DNA of 15,967 nt. Origin: Thiomonas sp. Lineage in GTDB: Bacteria; Pseudomonadota; Gammaproteobacteria; Burkholderiales; Burkholderiaceae_C. The position numbers and the translations under genes are program-made. Below are positions 6,294-13,640 of this stretch, one piece after another. Position 1 is the first letter of the stretch. Each line of letters starts with the position of its first letter. The DNA is taken from positions 1 through 15,967 of the forward strand of contig DAIDHU010000513.1 of NCBI GenBank assembly GCA_027451915.1. The letters are read 5' to 3'. The notes beneath the pieces were generated by a model. It was not told the origin of the DNA, searched no databases, and saw nothing but the letters and a program-made list of their open reading frames with translations.

Positions 6294-6809
6294 ATGCCCC
6301 AGACCTCCCCCCCGGTCCCCACCGATCTGCCCTGCGCGCTGCAGGCGAATATCTGCCCGCGCAGCAAGGCAGGCGCTGCCATCGCGCGCCTGCCGCGGCC
6401 CGTGGTGTTCACCAACGGGGTGTTCGACATCCTGCACCGCGGCCACGTGAGCTATCTGGCCAGCGCGCGCGCCCTGGGGGGCAGCCTGGTGGTGGGCCTG
6501 AATTCCGATGCGTCGGCACGCTCGCTGGGCAAGGGGCCCGAGCGCCCGCTCAACCCGCAGGATGACCGCGCGGCCGTGCTGGCCGCGCTGCAAAGCGTGG
6601 ATCTGGTCGTGCTGTTCGAGGAAAGCACGCCGCTGGCCCTGCTCGCGGAGTTGCGCCCCGACGTGTATGTCAAGGGTGGCGACTACGACATCGAGGGCCT
6701 GGCCGAAACCGCGCTGGTCCGTTCCTGGGGCGGGCGTTCGCAGGCGCTGCCCTTTGTCCAGGGCCGCTCGACCACCTCGCTGGTGCAACGCATCCGCGGC
6801 ACGGCCTGA
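6294..6809 (+). CDS. rfaE2: D-glycero-beta-D-manno-heptose 1-phosphate adenylyltransferase (stand-alone RfaE domain II)
   Basis: The enzyme transfers AMP from ATP to heptose 1-phosphate, making ADP-heptose for the LPS inner core in the cytoplasm. The 171-residue protein is a single cytidylyltransferase-like domain: TNGVFDILHRGH at 40-51 with the HxGH nucleotide-binding motif at 48-51, VKGGDY at 126-131, and GRSTTSLV at 157-164. In E. coli this domain is fused to a kinase in HldE; here it is separate, as in many beta-proteobacteria. Starts at 6285 and 6294 are nearly equivalent; 6294 is preferred because the -10-like element overlaps the first ATG. The open frame continues upstream, antisense to clcB, but that part is not coding. 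It is convergent with rpoN, with a 24-base gap. Confidence 0.95.
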   Translation: MPQTSPPVPTDLPCALQANICPRSKAGAAIARLPRPVVFTNGVFDILHRGHVSYLASARALGGSLVVGLNSDASARSLGKGPERPLNPQDDRAAVLAALQSVDLVVLFEESTPLALLAELRPDVYVKGGDYDIEGLAETALVRSWGGRSQALPFVQGRSTTSLVQRIRGTA

Positions 6810-6833
6810 ACCTGGCCCCCGGGCAAGGCCGCG

Positions 6834-8438
6834 TCAGACCGCCTTGCGCTGCGTGGCCGGGGCGATGCGCAGGGCCTCGCGGTATTTCGCCACGGTGCGG
6901 CGGGCCACGGTGATGCCCTGCGAGGCCAGGCGCTCGGCGATCTCGCCGTCCGACAGCGGGCTCGCCGGGTTCTCCTCCTGCACCATGCCGCGGATCAGGG
7001 CGCGCACCGCCGTGCTCGATGCGCTGGCGCCGCTGTCGGTGGCCAGGCCCGAGCCGAAAAAGTACTTGAGCTCGAAGGTGCCATGCGGAGTGAGCAGATA
7101 CTTCTGCGTGGTCACCCGCGAAATGGTCGATTCGTGCAATCCGAGCTCGTCGGCGATCTCGCGCAGCACCAGCGGCCGCATGCCCAGTTCGCCGTCGGTG
7201 AAAAAGGCCTGCTGGCGTTCCACCACCGCCTGCGCGACGCGCTCGATGGTCTCGAAGCGCTGCTGCACATTGCGCACGAACCATCGCGCTTCCTGCAACT
7301 GACCCGACAGCCCATGGCCGTCGCGCGAGCGGCGCAGCAGCTCGGCGTACAGCGAATGAATGCGAAGCTTGGGCAGCACCTCCGGATTCAGCACCGCGCG
7401 CCAGCGCTTGCCCGAACGCTGCGCGATGACATCGGGCACCACGCTTTGCGCGGCCTGGGCGGCGAAGCGCGCCCCCGGCCTGGGGTCGAGTCTGGCGATC
7501 AGCTGCTGCGCGGCGCGCAGCGCCGGCTCCTCGGCCTGCAGGGCCCGCCCCAGGCGCTTCCAGTCGCGCCTGGACAGCCATTCCAGGTGGGTCGGCGTGC
7601 ACATCGCCAGGGCCAGCTCGCGCGTGTCGGTGGTCGTCAGGCGCAGCAGCTGCAGGCGCATGCATTCGGCCAGGCAGGAGGCGCCGATGCCGGCGGGGTC
7701 GAAGCTCTGCACCAGGCGCAGGCCCACGCGCAGCGCTTCGCCCAGGGCCTCCAGTTCCTCGGCGTCGCTGTGCGGTGAAAGCTCCGCGGCCAATTGCTCG
7801 GGGGTCTCGGGAAGGTAGCCGTCGTCGTCCAGGGAGTCGATGATTGCCTCGGCCGCCGCACGGTCCTGCGGGGACAGCGCGCGGCCGGTCAGTTGCGCGC
7901 GCAGGTGGGCGCGCAGGTCCTGCGCGGCATGGGCCAGGCTCAGCGGGTCGAATGCCTCATCGCTGTCGCCGCTGGCCTGCCGCTGGGTGGCCCCGGCCTC
8001 GTCCCAGTCGCCTCCCTCTCCCGGCTCCGGGGCCTCGGGGGCCTCCGCCGGATCGGCGCTTTGCGCGCCATCGCGCCAATCCTCGGCGTCCAGGCGCAAC
8101 TCGGAGGCTTCCGGCGCGTTGTCCGGCGAGGCGGACGCGGACTCCGCGCGCTCCGCAGTTCGCTCGGCGGCGCCCGGAGCATCCGCCTCGTCCGCGCCCT
8201 GGGCCGCTTCGCTCGCCTGCGCCTGCGCCGGCTCGGCGTCGGCGCGCGCCGCCTCGTCCTGCGTCGGCGGGGAATCGGGGTGTTCCTCGTCGGGTTCCAG
8301 GAAGGGGTTGAGCTCGAGCATCTGCTCGACTTCCTGCTGCAGCTCCAGCGTGGACAGCTGCAGCAGGCGTATGGACTGCTGCAGCTGCGGGGTGAGCGCC
8401 AGATGCTGCGAAAGCCTGAGATTCAGCGACTGCTTCAT
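6834..8438 (-). CDS. rpoN: RNA polymerase sigma-54 factor
   Basis: RpoN directs RNA polymerase to -24/-12 promoters and needs AAA+ activators to open them. The 534-residue protein has region I (about 1-50, Gln/Leu-rich, MKQSLNLRLSQHLALTPQLQ) and a long acidic Ala/Glu/Asp region II (about 50-165). The core-binding domain follows, then a helix-turn-helix near LREIADELGLHESTISRVT. The RpoN box ARRTVAKYRE at residues 512-521 is intact. E. coli RpoN has 477 residues; the extra length lies mostly in region II. It starts 10 bases after lptB, so it is likely co-transcribed with lptA-lptB. The usual next genes, hpf and ptsN, are displaced by rfaE2 and clcB. Confidence 0.98.
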   Translation of the reverse strand: MKQSLNLRLSQHLALTPQLQQSIRLLQLSTLELQQEVEQMLELNPFLEPDEEHPDSPPTQDEAARADAEPAQAQASEAAQGADEADAPGAAERTAERAESASASPDNAPEASELRLDAEDWRDGAQSADPAEAPEAPEPGEGGDWDEAGATQRQASGDSDEAFDPLSLAHAAQDLRAHLRAQLTGRALSPQDRAAAEAIIDSLDDDGYLPETPEQLAAELSPHSDAEELEALGEALRVGLRLVQSFDPAGIGASCLAECMRLQLLRLTTTDTRELALAMCTPTHLEWLSRRDWKRLGRALQAEEPALRAAQQLIARLDPRPGARFAAQAAQSVVPDVIAQRSGKRWRAVLNPEVLPKLRIHSLYAELLRRSRDGHGLSGQLQEARWFVRNVQQRFETIERVAQAVVERQQAFFTDGELGMRPLVLREIADELGLHESTISRVTTQKYLLTPHGTFELKYFFGSGLATDSGASASSTAVRALIRGMVQEENPASPLSDGEIAERLASQGITVARRTVAKYREALRIAPATQRKAV

Positions 8439-8448
8439 GGCTGTGCTC

Positions 8449-9240
8449 TCAGAGCCGGAAGCTCTCGCCCAGGTACACCTTGCGCACCGCGGGGTTCTCG
8501 ACGATTTCCTGCGGCTGGCCGACGGCCAGCACGCTGCCTTCGCTGATGATGCAGGCGTGGTCGCAGATGCCCAGGGTCTCGCGCACGTTGTGGTCGGTGA
8601 TCAGCACGCCGATTCCGCGCGACTTGAGGAATTGCACGATGCGCTGGATCTCGATCACGGCGATGGGATCCACACCGGCGAAAGGTTCGTCGAGCAGGAT
8701 GAACTGGGGGTCGGTGGCGAGCGCGCGCGCGATTTCCACGCGCCTTCGTTCGCCGCCGGACAGCGCCGGAGCAGGCGTGTCGGCCAGGTGCTCGACGTGC
8801 AGCTCGCGCAGCAGTTGTCCCAGGCGCTGTTCGATGGCGTCGCGGCCCGGGGCATGGCCCTTGGCGTCGCGTTGCAATTCCAGCACCGCGCGCACGTTCT
8901 CGGCCACGGTCAGTCCGCGGAAAATCGAGGCCTCCTGCGGCAGGTACGACAGTCCCAGGCGCGCCCTGCGGTACATGGGAAGTTGCGAAATGTCGCGCCC
9001 GTCCAGGTGGATCTCGCCCGCGTCGGCGCGCACCAGGCCGACGATCATGTAGAAGGAGGTCGTCTTGCCCGCGCCGTTGGGGCCGAGCAGGCCCACCACC
9101 TGGCCGCTGCGCACCTCGAAACTGACATCGCGCACCACGGTGCGTCCGCCGTAGCGCTTTTGCAGCCGGCGCACACTGAGCAGTCCCGCGCGCGCGGGGG
9201 CCGGCGGCGCCGTGGGGCGCTGATCGGACACGCCGGCCAT
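8449..9240 (-). CDS. lptB: LPS export ABC transporter ATP-binding protein LptB
   Basis: LptB is the cytoplasmic ATPase that, with LptF and LptG, pulls LPS from the inner membrane into the Lpt bridge. All ABC motifs are visible: Walker A GPNGAGKT at 53-60, Q-loop Q102, signature LSGGE at 160-164, Walker B FILLDEP with catalytic E185, and switch H217 in ITDHNVRE. The 263 residues include about 20 extra N-terminal, Pro/Ala-rich residues compared with E. coli LptB (241). The ATG overlaps the lptA stop (TGATG), showing translational coupling, and rpoN follows after 10 bases. The lptA-lptB-rpoN order is the classical one and supports LptB over other ABC ATPases. Confidence 0.97.
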   Translation of the reverse strand: MAGVSDQRPTAPPAPARAGLLSVRRLQKRYGGRTVVRDVSFEVRSGQVVGLLGPNGAGKTTSFYMIVGLVRADAGEIHLDGRDISQLPMYRRARLGLSYLPQEASIFRGLTVAENVRAVLELQRDAKGHAPGRDAIEQRLGQLLRELHVEHLADTPAPALSGGERRRVEIARALATDPQFILLDEPFAGVDPIAVIEIQRIVQFLKSRGIGVLITDHNVRETLGICDHACIISEGSVLAVGQPQEIVENPAVRKVYLGESFRL

Positions 9241-9896
9241 CAGTGCGGCTCCAGCGCCGGCGAGGGGCGCAGCCCGGGGGCGCTGGCTGCCGCCGTCGCC
9301 GCGGAGGCCGCGCCGCGCGGCGACAACATCACCCGCACGCGCCCGTGGGGGTTGGAGGCGTCCACGCCGGCGGGGCCGGAGCGCACCGTGAACACATCGG
9401 TGAGGTCGTTGTAGGTGATGACGGCGCCTTGCGCACGATCGCTCAGATGTCCGTCCAGCGAGCGCTCGAGCACGGCACGCCCGGTCAGGGTGATCACGTC
9501 GCTGCGCCCGTCATAGTGCAGTTCCAGCGCGCGCCCGTGCACCGTGGGCCGGGGCTGCCCGGGGGCGGCGTCCAGGGTCTGGTCGAAGGTGGCGGGCTGG
9601 CTGGCGCTGCCGTAGGCGGTGGCGTCGTCGTAGCCGTCGGCGCGCTGCTGCACCCGCACGCGCGCGGCGTGCAGCACCAGCGTGCCCTTGGTGAGCACCA
9701 CGTCGCCGGTGAACACGGTGGCCTGCGCCACATTGTCATAGTGCATCGAGCCGGCGTTGACCAGCAGCGGCTGGGCGGTATCCGAGCGCAGCGCCCAGGC
9801 GCTGGGCAGGCCGGTGCACAGCAGCACCAGCGCGGCCATCGCAGCCCCGCGCAGCACCGAGTCGGCTCGCAGCATCGGCACGAAGTTTGCTTTCAT
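9240..9896 (-). CDS. lptA: LPS transport periplasmic protein LptA
   Basis: LptA forms the periplasmic beta-jellyroll bridge carrying LPS between the LptC and LptD ends. The protein has 218 residues from the ATG at 9896. A signal peptide (residues 1-35, cleaved after PSAWA) is followed by an OstA/LptA domain (about 40-175), with blocks VFTGDVVLTKGTLVLHA and the repeat ITLTGRAVLERSLDGHLSDRAQGAVITYN. A Pro/Ala-rich tail ends the protein. An ATG at 9914 is also in frame; 9896 is preferred because TACAAT at 9909-9904 looks like a -10 element whose transcript would start at 9896. lptC and the kds genes, often upstream, are replaced by dsbA here. The end overlaps lptB by one base. Confidence 0.93.
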   Translation of the reverse strand: MKANFVPMLRADSVLRGAAMAALVLLCTGLPSAWALRSDTAQPLLVNAGSMHYDNVAQATVFTGDVVLTKGTLVLHAARVRVQQRADGYDDATAYGSASQPATFDQTLDAAPGQPRPTVHGRALELHYDGRSDVITLTGRAVLERSLDGHLSDRAQGAVITYNDLTDVFTVRSGPAGVDASNPHGRVRVMLSPRGAASAATAAASAPGLRPSPALEPH

Positions 9897-9903
9897 GGTG
9901 CGC

Positions 9904-9909
9904 ATTGTA
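9904..9909 (-). promoter_or_regulatory. -10-like element at the lptA start
   Basis: TACAAT, one mismatch from TATAAT, is followed by GCGCACC and then the ATG at 9896. The 7-base gap equals that at rfaE2. No clear -35 and no Shine-Dalgarno are present. It could serve an internal promoter for lptA-lptB-rpoN within the dsbA-side transcript. Confidence 0.38.
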
Positions 9910-9971
9910 GGCATGCCGGCCCGCCACAGCGGGGGGCACCCCGGCGCGGAGCCGCGCGGGCCGCCGCCCGC

Positions 9972-10619
9972 TCAGTGTTTCATGCCGGCGCGGACCTTGG
10001 CGATCATCTGGTCCACGCCTTGCAGCACCTGCGGATTGTCGGGCGTCTGCGGCATCGAGGCCGACAGTGCGTAGGTTCCCTGCACGACCAGCGTGGGCAC
10101 GCCCGAGATCTGGTAGTCGGCGACCATCTGCGTGGCCCGCTTGGCGTCCATTTGCACGCCAAAGGAATTGAAGGCGTTCAGGAAGCTCTGCCTGGGCACG
10201 CCGTGGGCGGCCAGCCAGTCGGCCATGGGCTGGGGATTCATCAGCACCACGTGCTGCTGGTGAATGGCGGTGAAGATCGCCCCTTGCAAGGCATCCACCT
10301 TGCCCAGCGCGCGCAGCGCGTAGTAAAGCCTTTGCTGGTTCTCGAATTGCGGCGCGAAGGCCACCGGCACGCGCTCGAGCACGACGTCGGGCGGAAGCTT
10401 CTTCGCCCAGGCCTCCAGCAGCGGCTCCATCGCCGCGCAGTGCGGGCAGTTGTACCAGAAGAACTCCGTCACCACGATCTTGCCCTTGGGGCTCACGGGC
10501 TGGGGTGTCGCCAGGCGCTCGTAGCCTTGACCCTGCACCAGTTGCGCGGGCGCTGCGTGCGCGCCCGCCGAGCCAGCCAGCAGCAACGCAGCCGCCAGGC
10601 GCATCCACCAACGCTTCAT
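9972..10619 (-). CDS. dsbA: Thiol:disulfide interchange protein DsbA
   Basis: DsbA introduces disulfide bonds into exported proteins in the periplasm and is re-oxidised by DsbB. The 215-residue precursor has a signal peptide ending AHA at about residue 22. The active site C58-P-H-C61 sits in EFFWYNCPHC, with the conserved cis-proline P175 in SGVPTLVV. The CPHC dipeptide is the classic DsbA type. The start has a good ribosome site, AAGGAAG at 10630-10624. It follows the SPOR protein gene by 16 bases and argS further upstream, an order seen in many Burkholderiales. lptA follows after a 75-base GC-rich gap. Confidence 0.97.
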   Translation of the reverse strand: MKRWWMRLAAALLLAGSAGAHAAPAQLVQGQGYERLATPQPVSPKGKIVVTEFFWYNCPHCAAMEPLLEAWAKKLPPDVVLERVPVAFAPQFENQQRLYYALRALGKVDALQGAIFTAIHQQHVVLMNPQPMADWLAAHGVPRQSFLNAFNSFGVQMDAKRATQMVADYQISGVPTLVVQGTYALSASMPQTPDNPQVLQGVDQMIAKVRAGMKH

Positions 10620-10635
10620 GTTGCTTCCTTTCGAT

Positions 10636-11292
10636 TCAGGGACCGACGCGCACGACCGCGGAGCCTATGCCGGCGTCGTTCAGGGTCTTTTGCGCCGCGT
10701 CCGCCTGCTGGGCGGTAGGGTAGGGGCCCACGCGCACGCGCCACAAGGTGCGCCCGCCCACCGAGCGCTCGTCGAGGTGGGCTTCCAGCCCCGTCAGCGC
10801 GACCTTGGCGCGCTGCGCATCGGCATCGCCGCGGTGACTGTAGGCGCCGATCTGCACGATGAACTGCCCGCCCGCGGGGGCCGCCGCGCTGGCGACCGTG
10901 GGCGTCGCGGGCGCCGCCTGCGGCGCCGTGCCCCCCGAGGTGGCGCCCTGGGCGCCGAGCACGCCGCCGGCCGGTGCGCCCAGCGACTCGATGGCATGGG
11001 CCGACAGCGGTGCGCTGGCCACCTTGCCGGCCTGACCGGCGCCGGCCACCGCCGCGGGCGGCGCCGTCGTGCCGCTGAGGCCGGCGTTGGGCTTCCAGTT
11101 CGCGGTCGCCGAAGCGGCGCTGGTGGGGCGCTGCTGGTAACGGTTCATGAAGGGCAGCGAGGCCCGGTTCATGTAGACGGCCGAGGCCAGCGCGATGGCC
11201 AGGCCCAGCACCAGGCCGATGATCAGGCCAAGCAGGGTGCCGCCGCGCTGTTGCGCGCGCTGGCTGCGGGAGCTGCGGGAGGAACGGGGCAT
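10636..11292 (-). CDS. SPOR-domain inner-membrane protein, FtsN-like
   Basis: The 218-residue protein has a short basic, Ser-rich cytoplasmic N-terminus (MPRSSRSSRSQRAQQRGG), one membrane helix at 19-40, a Pro/Ala/Gly-rich periplasmic linker (about 55-140) and a C-terminal SPOR domain at 143-216 (GQFIVQIGAYSHRGDADAQR ... WRVRVGPYPT). SPOR domains bind denuded glycan strands at the division septum, and this layout is that of FtsN. The gene between argS and dsbA in beta-proteobacteria is usually annotated as a SPOR or FtsN-like protein; whether it is the true divisome FtsN cannot be told from sequence. The open frame continues upstream into argS, but the ATG at 11292 gives the normal membrane topology. 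Confidence 0.9.
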   Translation of the reverse strand: MPRSSRSSRSQRAQQRGGTLLGLIIGLVLGLAIALASAVYMNRASLPFMNRYQQRPTSAASATANWKPNAGLSGTTAPPAAVAGAGQAGKVASAPLSAHAIESLGAPAGGVLGAQGATSGGTAPQAAPATPTVASAAAPAGGQFIVQIGAYSHRGDADAQRAKVALTGLEAHLDERSVGGRTLWRVRVGPYPTAQQADAAQKTLNDAGIGSAVVRVGP

Positions 11293-11342
11293 GGTGTGTC
11301 GTGGTGGGCTCGGGGACTCGCGCCGGCGGGCGCCGGGCGCTT

Positions 11343-13097
11343 TCACATGCGCTGCGGGCTGCTCACCCCCAGCACGCACAGGGCATTGTGCAACACCTGG
11401 CGCACGGCCAGCAGGAGTGCGAGACGGGCGTGCTTGAGCGCCGGCTCGTCGACCAGCACGCGCTCGGCGTTGTAGTAGCTGTGCACGCTGCCCGCGAGCT
11501 GGCGCAGGTAGAAGGCGACGTCGTGCGGACTGAGGTCGGCGGCGGCCTGGCGCAGCATATCCGGGTATTGCGCGAGCAGCATCAGCAGCTCCATCTCCCG
11601 CGGGCCGTTCAGCGGGCCCAGGTCGCAGCCTGGCAGTTGCTCCTCGCGCCCGCCGTCGCGCTCGGCCCACTGCGCCAGCACCGAGCAGATGCGCGCGTGC
11701 GCGTACTGCACGTAATACACGGGGTTGTCGTCGCTTTGCGCCAGCGCGAGGTCGACGTCGAACACGAATTCGGTGTCGGGCTTGCGCGACACCAGGAAAA
11801 ACCGCACGGCGTCACGACCGCGGCGAAGCGCCGCCTCGCGTTCCTCGGGCGAAAGGCCCTCGCGCACCCCGCCCGACCATTCGATGAGGTCACGCAGGGT
11901 CACGTAGCTGCCGGCGCGCTTGGAGATCTTCACCTCCTGCCCGCCGCGCATCACCGTGACCATCTTGTGCAGCAGGTATTGGGGATAGGCCTCGGGAATG
12001 CGCGGATCGGCGCCTCGCAGTCCGGCACGCACGCGGGCGATGGTGCCATGGTGGTCCGAGCCCTGGATGTTGATGGCGTGGTGGAAGCCGCGCTCCCATT
12101 TGGCCAGGTGGTAGGCCACGTCCGGCACGAAATAGGTGTAGCTGCCGTCGGACTTGCGCATCACGCGGTCCTTGTCGTCGCCGAAATCCGTGCTGCGCAG
12201 CCACAGCGCGCCGTCGGCCTCGTAGGTGTGGCCGGCGGTCACCAGTGCGTGCACGGCCTCCTGCACCCTGCCGTCGGAGTACAGACTGGACTCCAGGTAG
12301 TAATTGTCGAAGGCGATGCCGAAGGCCTTCAGGTCGATGTCCTGCTCGCGCCGCAGGTAGGCCACCGCGAAGGCGCGGATGGCCTCCAGGTTCTCGGCGT
12401 CGCCGGCGCCGCGCACGGCCTGGCCATCGGCAGCCTGCACGGTGGCGCCCGCCAGGTAGTCGCGCGCGATGTCGGCGATGTATTCGCCGTTGTAGGCCGC
12501 CTCCGGCCAGCCGGGCTGCCCCGGGGCCAGGCCGCGCGCGCGGGCCTGCACCGACAAGGCCAGGTTGCCGATCTGCACCCCGGCATCGTTGTAGTAGAAC
12601 TCGCGGCTGACCGCCCAGCCCTGGGTGGCCATCAGTTCGGCCAGCGTGTCGCCCAGGGCGCCCTGGCGCCCGTGGCCCACGTGCAGGGGGCCGGTCGGGT
12701 TGGCCGAGACGAATTCCACCAGCACCCGCCGCGCGGGATCGACGGCGGCGCGCCCGTAGGCCGGGCCCTCGGCGAGCACCTGGCGCAGCACCTGGTGCTT
12801 GAGCTCGGGGGCGAGGGTGAAGTTGACGAAACCGGGGCCGGCGAGGGAGGCGGACAGCAGCCCGGCGGCCAGGGTGGGGTCGGCCTGCACCGCGTCCAGC
12901 AGCGACTGGCCGATGTCCCGCGGGTTGCGTCCGACCCGCCGCGCCAGCTGCAGCGCCAGGGTGCAGGAATAGTCGCCGTGGCCGGCGGCCTTGGGGCGCT
13001 CGAGCAGCGCGCCCGCGCCCAGGCTCTCGCCGGGCGCGAGCAGCCTTGTGGCGGCGGCGGCCAGGGTCTCGTGGAGCCGGTGGAGATAGTCGCGCAT
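11343..13097 (-). CDS. argS: Arginyl-tRNA synthetase
   Basis: ArgS charges tRNA-Arg with arginine in the cytoplasm. The 584-residue class I synthetase has the N-terminal Add-1 domain (about 1-90). The HIGH-type motif HVGH is at 139-142 in ANPTGPLHVGHGR, and the KMSKS-equivalent is KISKRAG at 390-396. A C-terminal anticodon-binding DALR domain spans about 460-584. The acceptor-site stretch QGSDHHGTIARV is intact. The gene ends 50 bases before the SPOR protein gene and likely heads the argS-SPOR-dsbA transcript. The ATG at 13097 fits the usual start (MRDYLHRLHETL), with no clear Shine-Dalgarno. The 144-base gap to the divergent psiF-like gene should hold its promoter. Confidence 0.98.
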   Translation of the reverse strand: MRDYLHRLHETLAAAATRLLAPGESLGAGALLERPKAAGHGDYSCTLALQLARRVGRNPRDIGQSLLDAVQADPTLAAGLLSASLAGPGFVNFTLAPELKHQVLRQVLAEGPAYGRAAVDPARRVLVEFVSANPTGPLHVGHGRQGALGDTLAELMATQGWAVSREFYYNDAGVQIGNLALSVQARARGLAPGQPGWPEAAYNGEYIADIARDYLAGATVQAADGQAVRGAGDAENLEAIRAFAVAYLRREQDIDLKAFGIAFDNYYLESSLYSDGRVQEAVHALVTAGHTYEADGALWLRSTDFGDDKDRVMRKSDGSYTYFVPDVAYHLAKWERGFHHAINIQGSDHHGTIARVRAGLRGADPRIPEAYPQYLLHKMVTVMRGGQEVKISKRAGSYVTLRDLIEWSGGVREGLSPEEREAALRRGRDAVRFFLVSRKPDTEFVFDVDLALAQSDDNPVYYVQYAHARICSVLAQWAERDGGREEQLPGCDLGPLNGPREMELLMLLAQYPDMLRQAAADLSPHDVAFYLRQLAGSVHSYYNAERVLVDEPALKHARLALLLAVRQVLHNALCVLGVSSPQRM

Positions 13098-13225
13098 GGT
13101 GGGCTGGTGTTCAGGGGGAATGCCCGCTGGGGCGGCGCGCTCGGGCGATCACCGCGGCCGGCAGGGGCAAAACCCGACATTCTAAGATGCACCCCCTGTC
13201 CGCGCGGCGCGGCCACACCCTGGGC

Positions 13226-13231
13226 AAGGAG
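13226..13231 (+). promoter_or_regulatory. Ribosome binding site deciding the GTG start of the PsiF-repeat gene
   Basis: AAGGAG lies 10 bases before GTG 13242-13244. It is one of the few strong Shine-Dalgarno sites in the window. It fixes the start of the small gene, whose open frame otherwise runs back through argS. Confidence 0.65.
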
Positions 13232-13241
13232 CCACAACAGC

Positions 13242-13598
13242 GTGAGTCTACGGGGGCGCAGCCCCGATTCCCGAGCCCTGGCGCTGGCGGCGGCCGGCGG
13301 GGCCGTCCTTGCGGCGATGCTGCTGGCGGGCGCGCTCGCGCAGCCGGTGCGCGCCGCCATGCACCCGGTGATTCCGCGCCCGGGCTGCGCGCAGGCGCCG
13401 CCGCGAAGCCTCGCGCAGGCGCAGCGCCTGGCGCCGCATTGCCGCGGGCCGCTGGCGGGTGCGCGCGCCGCGCCCCGGCACCTGCCCGGGCGGCAGCAGG
13501 AGCGCATGCGGCACTGCAACGCCCAGGCGCGCCTGCATCAGCTGCGCGGCGAGCCGCGCCGGGAGTTCATGCGGCGCTGCCTGCGCCGCGGCGGCTGA
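13242..13598 (+). CDS. Small exported PsiF-repeat protein
   Basis: The 118-residue protein starts at GTG with a good ribosome site. It has a long signal peptide: basic n-region, hydrophobic ALALAAAGGAVLAAMLLAGALA, and likely cleavage after VRA at residue 38. The C-terminus holds one PsiF-type repeat at 89-114: M-x2-CN-x-A, then L-x-G-x2-R-x-FM-x2-CL, with C92 and C113. PsiF of E. coli is named for phosphate-starvation induction, but its molecular role is unknown. A middle segment with C49 and C67 (about 45-80) may be a decayed repeat or an Arg/Pro-rich spacer. It is alone on the plus strand, divergent from argS and convergent with rlpA. A -10-like TAAGAT is at 13183-13188. Periplasmic location is inferred from the signal peptide. 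Confidence 0.75.
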   Translation: MSLRGRSPDSRALALAAAGGAVLAAMLLAGALAQPVRAAMHPVIPRPGCAQAPPRSLAQAQRLAPHCRGPLAGARAAPRHLPGRQQERMRHCNAQARLHQLRGEPRREFMRRCLRRGG

Positions 13599-13640
13599 GG
13601 GCGGCCGCGCCCGCCGCTGCCGCGGCGCCTGGGCGGCCCG

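Noticed and set aside
9915..9971. GC-rich complementary segments after dsbA as a terminator
   Set aside because: Several short pairings compete (for example GGGG-TG-CCCC) and no T-run follows, so no defined structure can be supported.
11301..13241. Large plus-strand frame antisense to argS, in phase with the PsiF-repeat gene
   Set aside because: The argS motifs on the other strand are complete. Only the last 118 codons have a ribosome site, signal peptide and domain.
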